Source: Leifsonia sp. EB41 (lineage in GTDB: Bacteria; Actinomycetota; Actinomycetes; Actinomycetales; Microbacteriaceae). Taken from it: a DNA stretch of 64,000 bases. The notes under the pieces were generated by a model. The model saw only the letters and a list, made by a program, of their open reading frames with translations. It was not told where the DNA came from and searched no databases. Where the stretch lies: assembly GCF_041262565.1 (NCBI RefSeq), contig NZ_JBGCCJ010000001.1:1178001-1242000 (forward strand), written 5' to 3'. Each line of letters opens with the position of its first letter. Within the stretch, counting starts at the first letter, position 1. This document shows, in pieces, positions 35,263-44,613 of the stretch. The position numbers were made by a program, and so were the translations under genes.

Positions 35263-36618
35263 TCAGTGCGCGACCCCCGCCGCGTCGCCCAGCAGCCGGT
35301 CGACCGCCGAGCGCGGGATAGGGATCCAGCTCGGCCGGTGGCGCGCCTCGTAGGTGATCTCGTAGACCGCCTTGTCAAGCTCGAACGCCGCCAGGAGTCC
35401 GGCGAACTCGTCCAGGACGTCCCCGGCCACGCTCGCGTAGCCCTCCAGGTACGCCTTCCTGGCGTCCGCCGCCCACCGGGAGGCGTCGATCGGGTCCTCG
35501 CGCCGGGCGAGCGAGCCGGCCACGTAGTCGAAGGAGCGCAGCATCCCGGCCACGTCGCGCATGGTCGCGTCGGGCAGGGCGCGCTCAGCGAGCGGACGCA
35601 GCGGCTCGCCCTCGAAGTCGATGAACTGCCAGCCGCGATCGGGCGAGAACAGCACCTGGCCCAGGTGCAGGTCGCCGTGGATGCGCTGCAACACCGGCAG
35701 CGGGCCCGTCGCGGCCCCCTCGTAGACCGACGCGATCGCTGCGCGCAGTGTCTCGACCTCCGGGACCTCCGTGGTCGTGATCGTGAGCCGCTGGAACATC
35801 CCGTCGAGCGCGATACGCACGTCGTCGGGCTCCGCACGTTTGGTCGGCAGCACGCCCGCGAGCTGGCGGTGCAGCTCGGCCGTGCCTGCACCGAGGGCGA
35901 AGGCGCGCTCGGTGAAGTCCTCGCCGGCCTCTGCCGCGCTGACGGCCAGCTCCCAGCCGTCCTCCGCGCCGGGGACGAAGTCCTGCATCAGCGCCAGCTC
36001 TCCGGCCGCCGAAGCGCCGTCGGGCGCGGGCCACGATCCGGTCAGCCAGCCGAGCAGCGCGGGCGTCCGCTCCGAGCCGCCCGCGGTCAGCGCGGCGAGC
36101 GTGGAGATGTCCGGGTTCTCGCCGTCCTGCACCACACGGAAGACCTTCACGAGCGCGAGCCGGTCGCTCAGCTCGGCGACGATGGAGGTGTTGGACTGCT
36201 CCGCCGAGAGCCGCCGCGACGACAGCACGGGGATGCGTTCGCCGAGCGTGTGGCCGCCCGCGCGGGCGTGCTCGCCGTCGGCCGCCCCCGCTCCGGTCAT
36301 CAGGGACGCGAGCGCCGCGACGTACGCCTCCTCGACCGGCCCGTCGTAGAGGTACCGGCCGCCGGCCTCCCCCACGAACCCGGCGGGGTCACCGTCCCGG
36401 CGCACGCGCGCGACCAGCGGCACCTGGTACACGCGGGGCGTGCGGGGCGCGTCGTCGCAGAAGAAATGGGTCACGATCCGGGATCCGTCGTCCGCGCTCT
36501 CGGGCGCCCGCTCCAGCTCGAAGGAGCCCAGGAGCCGCAGCTTCGGTTCGAACGCCTTGGTCGAATACCAGCGCTGGCGGCGCATCCACGAGCCCACCAG
36601 CTCCGTCAGTTCCGTCAT
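35263..36618 (-). CDS. mak: Maltokinase (Mak/Pep2 type)
   Basis: 451 residues. N-terminal cap domain (1-100, opening LVGSWMRRQRWYSTK), then an APH-like kinase with catalytic loop HGDLHLGQVLF and metal Asp in FIDFEGEP. It phosphorylates maltose to maltose-1-phosphate, the donor for GlgE in alpha-glucan synthesis. In many actinobacteria it is fused or adjacent to treS, or near glgE/glgB; here it stands alone. Assignment rests on the cap plus kinase layout and length. Confidence 0.85.
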   Translation of the reverse strand: MTELTELVGSWMRRQRWYSTKAFEPKLRLLGSFELERAPESADDGSRIVTHFFCDDAPRTPRVYQVPLVARVRRDGDPAGFVGEAGGRYLYDGPVEEAYVAALASLMTGAGAADGEHARAGGHTLGERIPVLSSRRLSAEQSNTSIVAELSDRLALVKVFRVVQDGENPDISTLAALTAGGSERTPALLGWLTGSWPAPDGASAAGELALMQDFVPGAEDGWELAVSAAEAGEDFTERAFALGAGTAELHRQLAGVLPTKRAEPDDVRIALDGMFQRLTITTTEVPEVETLRAAIASVYEGAATGPLPVLQRIHGDLHLGQVLFSPDRGWQFIDFEGEPLRPLAERALPDATMRDVAGMLRSFDYVAGSLARREDPIDASRWAADARKAYLEGYASVAGDVLDEFAGLLAAFELDKAVYEITYEARHRPSWIPIPRSAVDRLLGDAAGVAH

Positions 36619-36637
36619 GCTCTGAACCGTACGCCTC

Positions 36638-38179
36638 TCAGCTTGTTCCGACGATGACCCCCCTGGCCGCGAGGAAGGGGTACGGATCTATTTGCACGCC
36701 GTTCACCCGGACTTCCAGATGCAGGTGGCAGCCGGTGGAGGCGCCGGTCGAGCCGACCTGCGCGATCGGCTGCCCGACCGCGACGTGCTCGCCGACCGTC
36801 ACGCCGATCCCGCCGTCGCGGATGTGGCCGTAGGCGGTCTCGACGCCGCCGCCGTGGTCGATGAGGATGAAGTTCCCGTACGAGCCGTTGGGGCCCGCAG
36901 CGAGGATGGTGCCCGCAGCGGCGGCGACGATGGTCGTGCCGCAGGCCGCGCCGATGTCGTCGCCGGGGTGGAACGGCGCCGTCCCGGCCGGGCGCGACGG
37001 CCGCGGGCCGAACGGGTCGGTCATCGGGCCGTGGACGGGGAGCGTCCATCCGGTCGCGATGGCGGACGGGTCGACGGTGAGCGCCTGCCAGCCCGTCCCG
37101 GCGGTGAGCACGGTCGGGAGCTGGGCGAGGGCGGCGGAGTCCGAGTCGACCTGCGCCTGCGCGTCCGTGACCGCCTGCTGGCTGGCGTCGACGTCGATGC
37201 CGGCGAGCGCGTCGGCCGCCTGTTTCGCCTGGCCGCTCAGGCTGCTCGCGGCCTTCGCGTCGGCCGCGGCGTCGCGCAGCGCGGTCACCCGGTCGTCGGA
37301 GAGGGTGCGCAGCCGGTCGACGGCGCCGAGCTTCGTGAGGAGGTCGCCGTTCGTCCCGAGCACCGCCGCGAGCGGGTCGGAGCCCAGGCCCTTCCAGCCG
37401 GCGGCGCGGATCAGCGCCGTCGCGAATGCGGCGGAGGCCTCGGCCTTCTTCTTCGCGGCCTTCGCCTGCGCGGCGAGCGCGTCGGACGCCGCCTGCGCCT
37501 GGGCCTGCTCGCGCTGCGCGCCGAGGTTGGCAGTGGTGGCGTCGGCGAGCGTCTGCTGGGCGGTGGCCAGGTCGCTGGCGAGCTGGGCCGCCTGCTCGAC
37601 CTGCGCTGTGTCGGACTGCACGGTGCCGCCGAGGTCGGGCGGGACGAGCAGCGGGATGTCGTCGGTCGGCGCGGGGGTGGGTCCGGGGGCCGGGGTGGGC
37701 GTCGGCGTGGGCGTCGGAGTGGGGGTCGGCTTCGGCGTCGGGGTGGGTGTCGGCGTGGGTGTGGGGGTCGGCGTCGGAGTGGGGGTCGGCGTCGGTTTCG
37801 GCGTCGGCTTCGGCGTCGGAGTGGGCGTCGGAGTCGGAGAGGGTGTCGGAGGGGGTGAATCGTCAGGATCGGGCGGCGGCGTCGGCGTCGAGGTGGTGCA
37901 GTCCTGGCCTTGGCACTCGTCGGCCGACGCAGGCAACGGCGCGAGCACGAGGCCGGTCGCCAGGAGCAGCGCCGCCGCGTGGGCCAGCACCCTCAGGACC
38001 GATCGGCTGTCCGGAGGCGGACCTCCCGGCACGACCCCGCGGAGCCCGGCCGGGCCTCCCGGAAGGGGCAGCGGGCCCCCGGCGAGAAGGGCCGGATCGC
38101 GGCGGGCGCGCCCTCGATCGCCGCGGCGCGGAGGTTCGCGTCGTGTCAGCAGTCTCAAGCGCGCCAACGCATCCCGCAT
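36638..38179 (-). CDS. Secreted M23 (LytM-type) peptidase with Pro-Thr linker
   Basis: About 513 residues from the ATG at 38179. The signal-like hydrophobic segment ends at ASA (about residue 86), unusually far from the start, so the true start may be a later GTG. Next is a ~70-residue Pro-Thr repeat, an Ala/Gln-rich coiled coil, and a C-terminal M23 domain with catalytic FHPGDD, YGHI and HLHLE motifs, all intact. It probably cuts peptidoglycan peptide bridges outside the membrane during growth or division. Divergent from lepB. Confidence 0.85.
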   Translation of the reverse strand: MRDALARLRLLTRREPPRRGDRGRARRDPALLAGGPLPLPGGPAGLRGVVPGGPPPDSRSVLRVLAHAAALLLATGLVLAPLPASADECQGQDCTTSTPTPPPDPDDSPPPTPSPTPTPTPTPKPTPKPTPTPTPTPTPTPTPTPTPTPKPTPTPTPTPTPTPAPGPTPAPTDDIPLLVPPDLGGTVQSDTAQVEQAAQLASDLATAQQTLADATTANLGAQREQAQAQAASDALAAQAKAAKKKAEASAAFATALIRAAGWKGLGSDPLAAVLGTNGDLLTKLGAVDRLRTLSDDRVTALRDAAADAKAASSLSGQAKQAADALAGIDVDASQQAVTDAQAQVDSDSAALAQLPTVLTAGTGWQALTVDPSAIATGWTLPVHGPMTDPFGPRPSRPAGTAPFHPGDDIGAACGTTIVAAAAGTILAAGPNGSYGNFILIDHGGGVETAYGHIRDGGIGVTVGEHVAVGQPIAQVGSTGASTGCHLHLEVRVNGVQIDPYPFLAARGVIVGTS

Positions 38180-38310
38180 GATCACGCGGGCCCCCGACGG
38201 GCGTCGGGTCGGCCCGTCCTCCGATCCTGTCACCGCGCCGGGCCGGAGGACAATCCCTCGTCAGGGGGTCGGATGCGTCTCACAGCCTCGGCACGCTAGC
38301 GTGAAGCCTT

Positions 38311-39045
38311 GTGACCGACAGCAGCACCGAGACCATGCGACCCCGTCGTGCCACCCGCAAGTCCGGCTGGAAAGTCCTCCTCCGCGACGTCGTGGTCATC
38401 TTCGTCATCGCGGTGCTCGTCTCGTTCCTGATCAAGACGTTCGTCGCCCGCTCGTTCTACATCCCCTCCGGGTCGATGGAGAACACGCTGCAGATCAACG
38501 ACCGGATCATCGTCAACGAGCTGCAGCCGTCGGTCTTCCCGCTCTCCCGCGGCGATGTCGTCGTCTTCAAGGACCCGGGCGGCTGGCTGCCCGCGGCGGC
38601 CCCGCAGACCGGCAACCCCATCCAGCAGGGCGTCGGAGCCGTGCTCGACTTCGTCGGCCTCGGCGCCTCGGACAGCGACCAGCACCTCGTGAAGCGCCTG
38701 ATCGGCCTCCCCGGCGACCACATCACCTGCTGCAACGCGCTCGGCCAGATGAGCGTGAACGGGGTGCCGCTCAAGGAGCCGTATGTGCTGCTGCCGGCCG
38801 GGCAGCAGGCCGTGTCGGCCAAGCCGTTCGACGTGACCGTGCCCGCGGGCAAGATCTGGGTCATGGGCGACAACCGCTACAACTCGGCGGACTCCCGCTA
38901 CCACATGGACGACCCGACCAAGGGCTTCGTGCCGATGAACGACGTGGTCGGCCGCGCGTTCGTGGTGAGCTGGCCAGTGAGCCACTGGTCCTGGCTGAGC
39001 AACTACCCCGAGACGTTCTCGGGCACCGAGGTCAAGGGCAAGTAG
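38311..39045 (+). CDS. lepB: Signal peptidase I
   Basis: 244 residues. One N-terminal TM helix (about 24-46), catalytic Ser in IPSGSMENTL and catalytic Lys in LVKRLIGLPGD, plus box E MGDNRYNSADSR. It cleaves signal peptides of secreted proteins at the outer membrane face. GTG 38311 opens the frame. The gene ends 2 nt before the convergent siderophore gene, so no terminator fits between them. Confidence 0.96.
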   Translation: MTDSSTETMRPRRATRKSGWKVLLRDVVVIFVIAVLVSFLIKTFVARSFYIPSGSMENTLQINDRIIVNELQPSVFPLSRGDVVVFKDPGGWLPAAAPQTGNPIQQGVGAVLDFVGLGASDSDQHLVKRLIGLPGDHITCCNALGQMSVNGVPLKEPYVLLPAGQQAVSAKPFDVTVPAGKIWVMGDNRYNSADSRYHMDDPTKGFVPMNDVVGRAFVVSWPVSHWSWLSNYPETFSGTEVKGK

Positions 39046-39047
39046 CG

Positions 39048-39968
39048 CTACGCCTGCTCGGCCCGCCCCAGCCGCCAGTACCCCATGAACGCGACGCGCC
39101 CGCGGTCGATCCCGTGCCCGCGCACGAGGAGCCTGCGGAGCGTCTTGACGACGCCCGACTCCCCCGCGATCCAGGCGTAGAACCCACCGGCGGCCTCCTC
39201 GGGACTGTCCCACAGGATGTCCGCGTCCACGTCGACCTCCTCCAGCCGCTGCACGCGTCCCGCCGCAGCCGCCGCGACCACGTCCGGATGCCTGGCCAGC
39301 CAGCCGGTCACGGCCGGGAGGAGGGCGCAGCCGTGCTCGCCGCCATCCCGCGCCACCCAGGTGACCTCGACGTTCTGACCGGCCAGGAGCGGGAGGGCAT
39401 CGGCCGCCGTCGGGACCTCGATGAACGCGTGCGCCGTGCGCGTCGGCGGCAGCGCCTCCAGGATCGAGGCGATCGCCGGCGCCGCGGTCTCGTCGCCCGC
39501 GAGGAGCAGCTCGGTGGCCTCCCCCGGCCGCCAGTCGATGCCGACGCCGGAGTGCGCGCTGAGTGCGTCGGGGCCGATCACCACGAGTTCGTCGCCCTGC
39601 GCTGCGGAGGCCAGCCAGCGGGCGGCCGGGCCGCCGTCGCCGTGCACCACGAAGTCGACGTCGACGCGGCGCTCGTGCGGGTCGACGTCGCGCACCGTGT
39701 AGGTGCGGAACGGGTTGCGGCGCTGCTCGGGCAGCGCGCGCCACTGGCCGTACCAGTCGTCCGCGTCGAGGGGACTGAAGCTGCCGTCCGGCAGCGGGAA
39801 GACCAGCTTGATCCGCTGGTCCAGCCGCTCGGTGCCGAAGGTCTCGAAGTCATCGCAGCCGAGGCTGACGCGCGCGAAGCCCGGGCTCAGCCTCCGGATC
39901 GCCAGCACCTGCGCGCGATACGCCCGGTACGCCGGACGGTCGGTCAGCGGCGGGGCGAGCACGGGCAC
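39048..39968 (-). CDS. Siderophore-interacting protein (FAD/NADPH ferric-siderophore reductase)
   Basis: 306 residues. FAD-binding beta-barrel domain with RTYTVRDVDP, then the SIP NAD(P)H domain with LLLAGDETAAPAI and a C-terminal GYWRLGRAEQA. It reduces Fe(III)-siderophores in the cytoplasm to free iron. GTG start at 39968. An iron box at 40010-40028 lies about 42 nt upstream, so it should be repressed by iron through an IdeR/DtxR-type regulator. Confidence 0.93.
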   Translation of the reverse strand: MPVLAPPLTDRPAYRAYRAQVLAIRRLSPGFARVSLGCDDFETFGTERLDQRIKLVFPLPDGSFSPLDADDWYGQWRALPEQRRNPFRTYTVRDVDPHERRVDVDFVVHGDGGPAARWLASAAQGDELVVIGPDALSAHSGVGIDWRPGEATELLLAGDETAAPAIASILEALPPTRTAHAFIEVPTAADALPLLAGQNVEVTWVARDGGEHGCALLPAVTGWLARHPDVVAAAAAGRVQRLEEVDVDADILWDSPEEAAGGFYAWIAGESGVVKTLRRLLVRGHGIDRGRVAFMGYWRLGRAEQA

Positions 39969-40009
39969 AGCTGTTCCCTTCGGGGCCGGGAGCGGGGCGG
40001 GAGGATGAG

Positions 40010-40028
40010 TAAGGTAAGGCTACACTAA
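40010..40028 (-). promoter_or_regulatory. IdeR/DtxR iron box
   Basis: On the minus strand: TTAGTGTAGCCTTACCTTA, 14 of 19 positions agreeing with the DtxR/IdeR consensus (TTAGGTTAGGCTAACCTAA), recalled from family knowledge. It lies upstream of the siderophore-interacting protein gene, and could also reach the divergent membrane protein at 40080. Confidence 0.85.
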
Positions 40029-40079
40029 CCAATTCGCCGGACGCTGGACGCCCCGGCGCCCGCACAGTATCGTCGGGCC

Positions 40080-40544
40080 GTGACGACCGCGCGCCTCCAC
40101 CCGCTTCTCGGGAGGGACGCGCGCCTGGTCGTCCTGATCACCGGAGTGCTCGCGGGCGCGGCGGTCGGCTTCCTGCACATCATCGACTACGAGCTGGGCA
40201 GCGACACCAAGCGCGAGCTGCTCAGTCCCCAGCTCTTCCTCTACGGTCCCGCCGCCGCGGGCGTGGGTTTCCTCAGCGCGGCCGTGCACTACGCCTGGTT
40301 CGCCCGCGCCCGGCGCGGCAAGCCCGTGTGGTGGCGCCATGTGTTCGGGACCCTCAGCTCGTTCCTGCTGGCCTACGTCGGCTACATCCTGCTCTGGCTG
40401 ACGACTCCGGCGACCTATCTCGGCTGGTTCAGCGAGCCGCTCGGGGCCGCCGTGGTGGCGGGGACCGTGGAGTACGTGGTGTACCGGCGCATCACGGCGA
40501 GCAGGAATGTCGAGCGGCGGCCGCTCCGTTCGACGTCCGAGTGA
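40080..40544 (+). CDS. Small integral membrane protein
   Basis: 154 residues with about four TM segments. GTG start. Conserved-looking features are the first helix after GRDARLVVLI, HIIDYELG and HYAWFARARR. No family with known function is recognised. It is divergent from the siderophore-interacting protein across the iron box, so iron control is possible. The next gene (YCII) begins 32 nt later. Confidence 0.65.
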   Translation: MTTARLHPLLGRDARLVVLITGVLAGAAVGFLHIIDYELGSDTKRELLSPQLFLYGPAAAGVGFLSAAVHYAWFARARRGKPVWWRHVFGTLSSFLLAYVGYILLWLTTPATYLGWFSEPLGAAVVAGTVEYVVYRRITASRNVERRPLRSTSE

Positions 40545-40576
40545 ACCGACAACCGATTCCGAAAGGACCCACCGCG

Positions 40577-40906
40577 ATGAAATACATGATGTTCGTGATC
40601 ACCGACTCCCAGCCGGACACCGAGACCGACGAGTCCGACGTCGACCTCTGGGTGGACCCGCTCGACGCCAGCGGCAAGCGGGTCATCGGGGAGGTGCTCG
40701 CGCCGCAGTCCGAGTCGCGCGTCGTCCGCGTGCGCGACGGCAAGCGCTACGTGACCGACGGGCCCTTCACCGAGACCAAAGAGGTGATCTGCGGCTTCGA
40801 CATCCTTGAGGTCGAAGACCTCGACGAGGCCGTCGAGATCGCGTCCCGGCACCCGATGGCGCGCAATGGCCAGCTCGAATTGCGGCCGTTCATGGTCTGG
40901 GAGTGA
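40577..40906 (+). CDS. YCII-related (DGPF-domain) protein
   Basis: 109 residues. Ferredoxin-like fold with the DGPFTETKEVICGFDILE motif of the DGPF/YCII family. Its ATG at 40577 follows GAAAGGACC. These proteins often accompany ECF sigma factors. A related one is at 49966, beside the sigma gene at 48604. The biochemical role of the family is unclear. Confidence 0.87.
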   Translation: MKYMMFVITDSQPDTETDESDVDLWVDPLDASGKRVIGEVLAPQSESRVVRVRDGKRYVTDGPFTETKEVICGFDILEVEDLDEAVEIASRHPMARNGQLELRPFMVWE

Positions 40907-40931
40907 GCGAGGCTCCCCCTAGACTCGGCGA

Positions 40932-41303
40932 ATGGCCGTCGTCCCTCTGCTGATCCTCGTCTTCTTCGTCGTCGCGCTGATCGACATCATCCTGCGCGAC
41001 AGCAGTCAGGTGAAGCACCTGCCGAAGGTGGCCTGGATCTTCATCGTGATCCTGCTCCCGCTGATCGGCGGCGTCCTGTGGTTCGCGGTCGGGCGGGAGT
41101 ACAGCGGCGCCGGGTACCGCGGCGCCGGGTACCGCCACCCGCGGGGGACGTACGACGTCCGCGAGCAGGCGACCCCGGCCGCGCGTCCGCTGTCGACGGA
41201 GGAGCAGCTCGCTGCTCTCGAGCGCGAGATCGAGAACGACCGCATCCGGCAGCTGGAGGCGGAGCTCCGCACCCGCCGCGACCTCGACCCCGACCCCTCC
41301 TGA
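40932..41303 (+). CDS. PLD nuclease N-terminal-type (PLDc_N) membrane protein
   Basis: 123 residues. Two TM helices (about 1-20 and 34-52) with PKVAWIFIVILLPLIGGVLWFAVGR, the signature of the PLDc_N domain, which is usually the membrane anchor of cardiolipin synthases but is often free-standing. A charged tail with a predicted helix (TEEQLAALEREIEN) follows. No PLD catalytic HKD motif is present, so it is not an enzyme by itself. It ends 8 nt before the palindrome at 41311. Confidence 0.8.
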   Translation: MAVVPLLILVFFVVALIDIILRDSSQVKHLPKVAWIFIVILLPLIGGVLWFAVGREYSGAGYRGAGYRHPRGTYDVREQATPAARPLSTEEQLAALEREIENDRIRQLEAELRTRRDLDPDPS

Positions 41304-41310
41304 CCACCGT

Positions 41311-41367
41311 CGAGGGGCACGTAAGCGCCCCTAAAACGCGGTTTTAGGGGCGTTTACGTGCCCCTCG
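41311..41367. repeat. 27-bp-stem palindrome, GAGGGGCACGT / AGGGGCG family
   Basis: Arms 41311-41337 and 41341-41367 pair at 26 of 27 positions, with one G-U in the plus-strand RNA, around a 3-nt loop. Each arm also contains its own small palindrome AGGGGC, 8-nt loop, GCCCCT (41313-41332 and 41346-41365), so the element can fold as one long or two short hairpins. It lies between convergent genes ending at 41303 and 41371. Related to 47717. Confidence 0.92.
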
Positions 41368-41370
41368 GCG

Positions 41371-43152
41371 TCAGAAGTCGGTGTGGCCGAGGCGCGGTTC
41401 GGAGACGAAGGCGGCCGTCGCGTCGGCGGCGGACTCGAGCTCCAGGATCACGAGCTCGTTGCGACCGGCGCGGGTGACAGGCGCGGGGACGTGCAGCGTC
41501 TCCTGGGGGCCGCGGGTCCAGTAGCGGCCGAGGTTGAAGCCGTTGATCCAGGCGACGCCCTTGCCCCATCCGGTGGTGTCGAGGAACAGCGTCCCCTGCT
41601 CCTCCAGGTCGAAGACCGCGCGCGCGAACACCGGCCCGGCGAGCCGCTCCGGTTCGCGCTCCACAGCGCCATCCGCCGCGCCCGCAGCGTCGAGCTCGGC
41701 GCGCACGGCGTCCAGCGACGGCAGGCGCAGCGGGAGGACGCTCCAGCGCCGTAGCCCCTCGCCGTTCAGCCGGACCGGGCCGATCAGACCCTTGGGTTCG
41801 CCGATCCGGGGGCCGTAGTCGACGCGGCCCTGGTCCTCCACGAGCACAGTGAGCGTGCCGCGGCTGGGGGAGAGTGTGATCGCGCTGTCGTGGTGGTCGC
41901 GGGCGAGCACGCCGACCCGGGTGGAGCCGACGAAGACGTAGGCGCGGTCGCGCACCTCGCCGAACTCCAGCACGGCGGGCTCCGTCGTGTCGATCTCGGT
42001 GCGGTAGAGCCCGAAGCCGGCGTAGTGGCCGAGCGCGTCGAAGGTCGGGAGGTCGTCCGTGTGCTGCCAGTCGCCCAGCTTCGCCGCGACCGCGAACAGC
42101 GGGACGGCGTCGAGGAACGGCACGCTGAACGCGGGCGCGGCGGCGGCCACGACGGGCTCCTCGGCGGGGACCGGCGCGTGCTTGGCGATCACGTCGCGGA
42201 ACGCCCAGAACTTCTCGGTGGGCTCGCCCGCCTCGTCGAGCGGGGCGTCGTAGTCGTAGCTCGTGACGATCGGCTGGTAGACGCCCTTGTCGTTGGCGCC
42301 GTTGGTGAAGCCGAAGTTCGTGCCGCCGTGGAACATGTAGATGTTGACCGAGGCGCCGAGCGCGAGCAGCTCGTCCAGGTCGGCGGCGGACTGCTCGACG
42401 GAGGTCGTGTGGTGGTGGGCGCCCCAGTGGTCGAACCAGCCGTCCCAGAACTCGGAGCACATCAGCGGCCCGGTCGGCTGGTGCTCGCGCAGCGTGGCGA
42501 GCCGTTCGCGCGAGCGGGAGCCGAAGGAGGCCGTCTTGAGCAGGCCGGGCAGTGAGCCGTTCTCGAGCATCGCCGGCTCCGGCTGGTCGACGGTCGTCAG
42601 CGGGACGGTGATGCCCGCGCCCCGGGAGACCTCCACGAGGTGCCGGAGGTAGTCCTTGTCGTCGCCGTAGGCGCCGTACTCGTTCTCGACCTGGACGAGC
42701 AGCACCGGGCCGCCCTCCGTCACCTGCAGCGGGCGGACGATCGCGAGCACCCGCTCCAGGAACGCCGTGACGGCGGCCAGGAACACCGGCTCCGAGCGCC
42801 GGATGCCGACTGTCGGGTCCGTGAAGAGCCACGCGGGCAGTCCGCCGTTGTCCCACTCCGCACAGATGTACGGACCGGGCCGCACGATCGCGTGCATCCC
42901 CTCGTCCTGCACCGTGCGCAGGAAGCGCGCCAGGTCGAGGGCGCCCTCCGCGGCCCACTCGCCCGGCCGCGGCTCGTGGGCGTTCCACGGCACGTACGTC
43001 TCGACGGTGTTCAGGCCCATCAGCCGCGCCTTGCGGATGCGGTCGGCCCAGTCGTCGGGGTGGACGCGGAAGTAGTGGATCGCCCCCGACAGGATGCGGT
43101 GGGGACGGCCGTCGAGGAGGAAGTCGTCCCCGGCGATCTCGAACGTGCTCAT
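41371..43152 (-). CDS. Glycoside hydrolase family 35 beta-galactosidase
   Basis: 593 residues. GH35 barrel with acid/base Glu in VQVENEYGAYG and nucleophile Glu in MCSEFWDGWFDHWG. C-terminal beta domains include a carbohydrate-binding jelly roll. No signal peptide is seen, so it should act on sugar already imported into the cytoplasm. Last gene of the operon with the ABC transporter; ATG 43152 has a GGAGGAGAG-type site. It releases terminal beta-galactose. Confidence 0.93.
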   Translation of the reverse strand: MSTFEIAGDDFLLDGRPHRILSGAIHYFRVHPDDWADRIRKARLMGLNTVETYVPWNAHEPRPGEWAAEGALDLARFLRTVQDEGMHAIVRPGPYICAEWDNGGLPAWLFTDPTVGIRRSEPVFLAAVTAFLERVLAIVRPLQVTEGGPVLLVQVENEYGAYGDDKDYLRHLVEVSRGAGITVPLTTVDQPEPAMLENGSLPGLLKTASFGSRSRERLATLREHQPTGPLMCSEFWDGWFDHWGAHHHTTSVEQSAADLDELLALGASVNIYMFHGGTNFGFTNGANDKGVYQPIVTSYDYDAPLDEAGEPTEKFWAFRDVIAKHAPVPAEEPVVAAAAPAFSVPFLDAVPLFAVAAKLGDWQHTDDLPTFDALGHYAGFGLYRTEIDTTEPAVLEFGEVRDRAYVFVGSTRVGVLARDHHDSAITLSPSRGTLTVLVEDQGRVDYGPRIGEPKGLIGPVRLNGEGLRRWSVLPLRLPSLDAVRAELDAAGAADGAVEREPERLAGPVFARAVFDLEEQGTLFLDTTGWGKGVAWINGFNLGRYWTRGPQETLHVPAPVTRAGRNELVILELESAADATAAFVSEPRLGHTDF

Positions 43153-43169
43153 GTGCTCTCTCCTCCCCC

Positions 43170-43198
43170 GGGCGCCCGCTGTACGACAGCGGACGCCC
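43170..43198 (-). other. Intercistronic hairpin between binding protein and beta-galactosidase
   Basis: 13-bp arms 43170-43182 and 43186-43198 with a 3-nt loop. The only imperfect pair is A-C on the plus strand but G-U in the minus-strand RNA, so it acts in the operon's own transcript. There is no T-tract. It probably stabilises the upstream mRNA or attenuates readthrough, giving more binding protein than enzyme. Confidence 0.7.
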
Positions 43199-43216
43199 GA
43201 GGGCCGGTGGATGGGG

Positions 43217-44566
43217 TTACTTGCCGCTGACCGTGAAGCCCTGCTGGTTGCCGTAGCTCACCAGCGCCTTCTGCCAGGCCTGCAGGCCGGGGTTCAGGCT
43301 GGAGTTCGAGGTGTACGACTGGCCGACGGTGTCGCCGTAGATGCTGTTCGCGTAGACCTGGAAGGGCAGGTACTGCCAGCCGGTGGAGACGTTCTTCGCG
43401 CCGTCCACGAGAACCTCGTTGATCTTCTGGCCGCCGAAGTACTCCGGAGCCTGGGCGAGGAAGTCGGACGAGTTCAGGTCCTTGGTCGTGGACGGGAAGC
43501 CGCCGGACTGCAGGAAGACCTTGATCGACGCCGGGTCGTTGTTCAGCCACTTCAGGAAGCCCGCGGCGAGTGCCTGGTTCTTCGACTGCTTGAGCACGAC
43601 CTGCGCGCCGCCGCCGTTCTCCGCGTTCGTCGGGGTGCCGTCGTACGTCGGGATGGGCGCGACGCGCCACTGGCCGGAGCCGTCCTTCACCGAGGACTCC
43701 AGCACGCCGGGCATCCAGGCGCCGGTGACGAGGGTCGCGATCGAGCCGTTGCCGAGCGCCTTGAACCAGTCGTCGCTCCACCCGGGGACGGTGGAGAGCA
43801 GCTTGTCCTGCACCAGCTTGTCCCAGGTGCCTGTCCACTTCGTGGTGCCCGCGTCCTGCAGGTTGATCGACACCTTGGTGCCGTTCACCTGGAACGGCCG
43901 GCCGCCGGCCTGCCAGATCATCGAGGTGGTGAAGCCGGAGTCGCCCGAGTCGCTGGTGATGTACTTGGTCGGGTCGGCCGCGTGCAGCTTCTGCGCGTCC
44001 GCGACGTACTCGTCCCACGTCTTCGGCACGGTCAGGCCGTACTTGTCGAAGACCGTCTTGTTGTAGAACATCGCCATCGGGCCGCTGTCCTGCGGGAGGC
44101 CGACGAGCTTGCCGCCGACGTTGACCGAGCCCCACGGGCCGGGCGTGTAGTCGCTCTTGAGCGAGTCGAAGCCGTACTGCTTCAGGTCGACGAGCGAGTC
44201 GGAGAGCGCGAACTGCGGGATGGCGTAGTACTCGACCTGCGCGACGTCGGGCGCGCCGGAGCCGGCCTTCACCGCGTTCTGCAGCTTGGTGTACTCGGTG
44301 GTGTTGGTGCCGGCGTTGACGAGCTTGACCTTCACCTTCGGGTAGGCCTTCTCGAACGCGGCGACCTGGGCCTCCGCGGACGGCGTCCACGACCAGTAGG
44401 TGATGGTGCCGCCCTGCTTGAGGGCCGCCTCGACGTCGGAGGCGCTGCCGCCGCCGGTGGAGCCGGAGCCGGACGAGCACGCGGCGAGCGAGGCGCCGAT
44501 GACGGCACTCGCGACGACGGCGGTCGCGAGCCGACGGAGGTTCCGTGAACGCAGGATGCGCTTCAT
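43217..44566 (-). CDS. Sugar ABC transporter substrate-binding lipoprotein
   Basis: 449 residues. Type II signal peptide with a lipobox ending at the Cys in LAACSSGSG (about residue 30). The mature part is a family-1 extracellular solute-binding protein, with YWSWTPSAEAQVAAFEKAYP at the start. It captures the sugar outside the cell for the two permeases upstream. ATG 44566 has AAGGAA about 8 nt upstream. Substrate is inferred as galactoside from the GH35 gene. Confidence 0.92.
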   Translation of the reverse strand: MKRILRSRNLRRLATAVVASAVIGASLAACSSGSGSTGGGSASDVEAALKQGGTITYWSWTPSAEAQVAAFEKAYPKVKVKLVNAGTNTTEYTKLQNAVKAGSGAPDVAQVEYYAIPQFALSDSLVDLKQYGFDSLKSDYTPGPWGSVNVGGKLVGLPQDSGPMAMFYNKTVFDKYGLTVPKTWDEYVADAQKLHAADPTKYITSDSGDSGFTTSMIWQAGGRPFQVNGTKVSINLQDAGTTKWTGTWDKLVQDKLLSTVPGWSDDWFKALGNGSIATLVTGAWMPGVLESSVKDGSGQWRVAPIPTYDGTPTNAENGGGAQVVLKQSKNQALAAGFLKWLNNDPASIKVFLQSGGFPSTTKDLNSSDFLAQAPEYFGGQKINEVLVDGAKNVSTGWQYLPFQVYANSIYGDTVGQSYTSNSSLNPGLQAWQKALVSYGNQQGFTVSGK

Positions 44567-44613
44567 GGTGTGGTTCCTTTCACTTCCTTGTGGGTGGGAG
44601 GGCGGTGCTGTGT

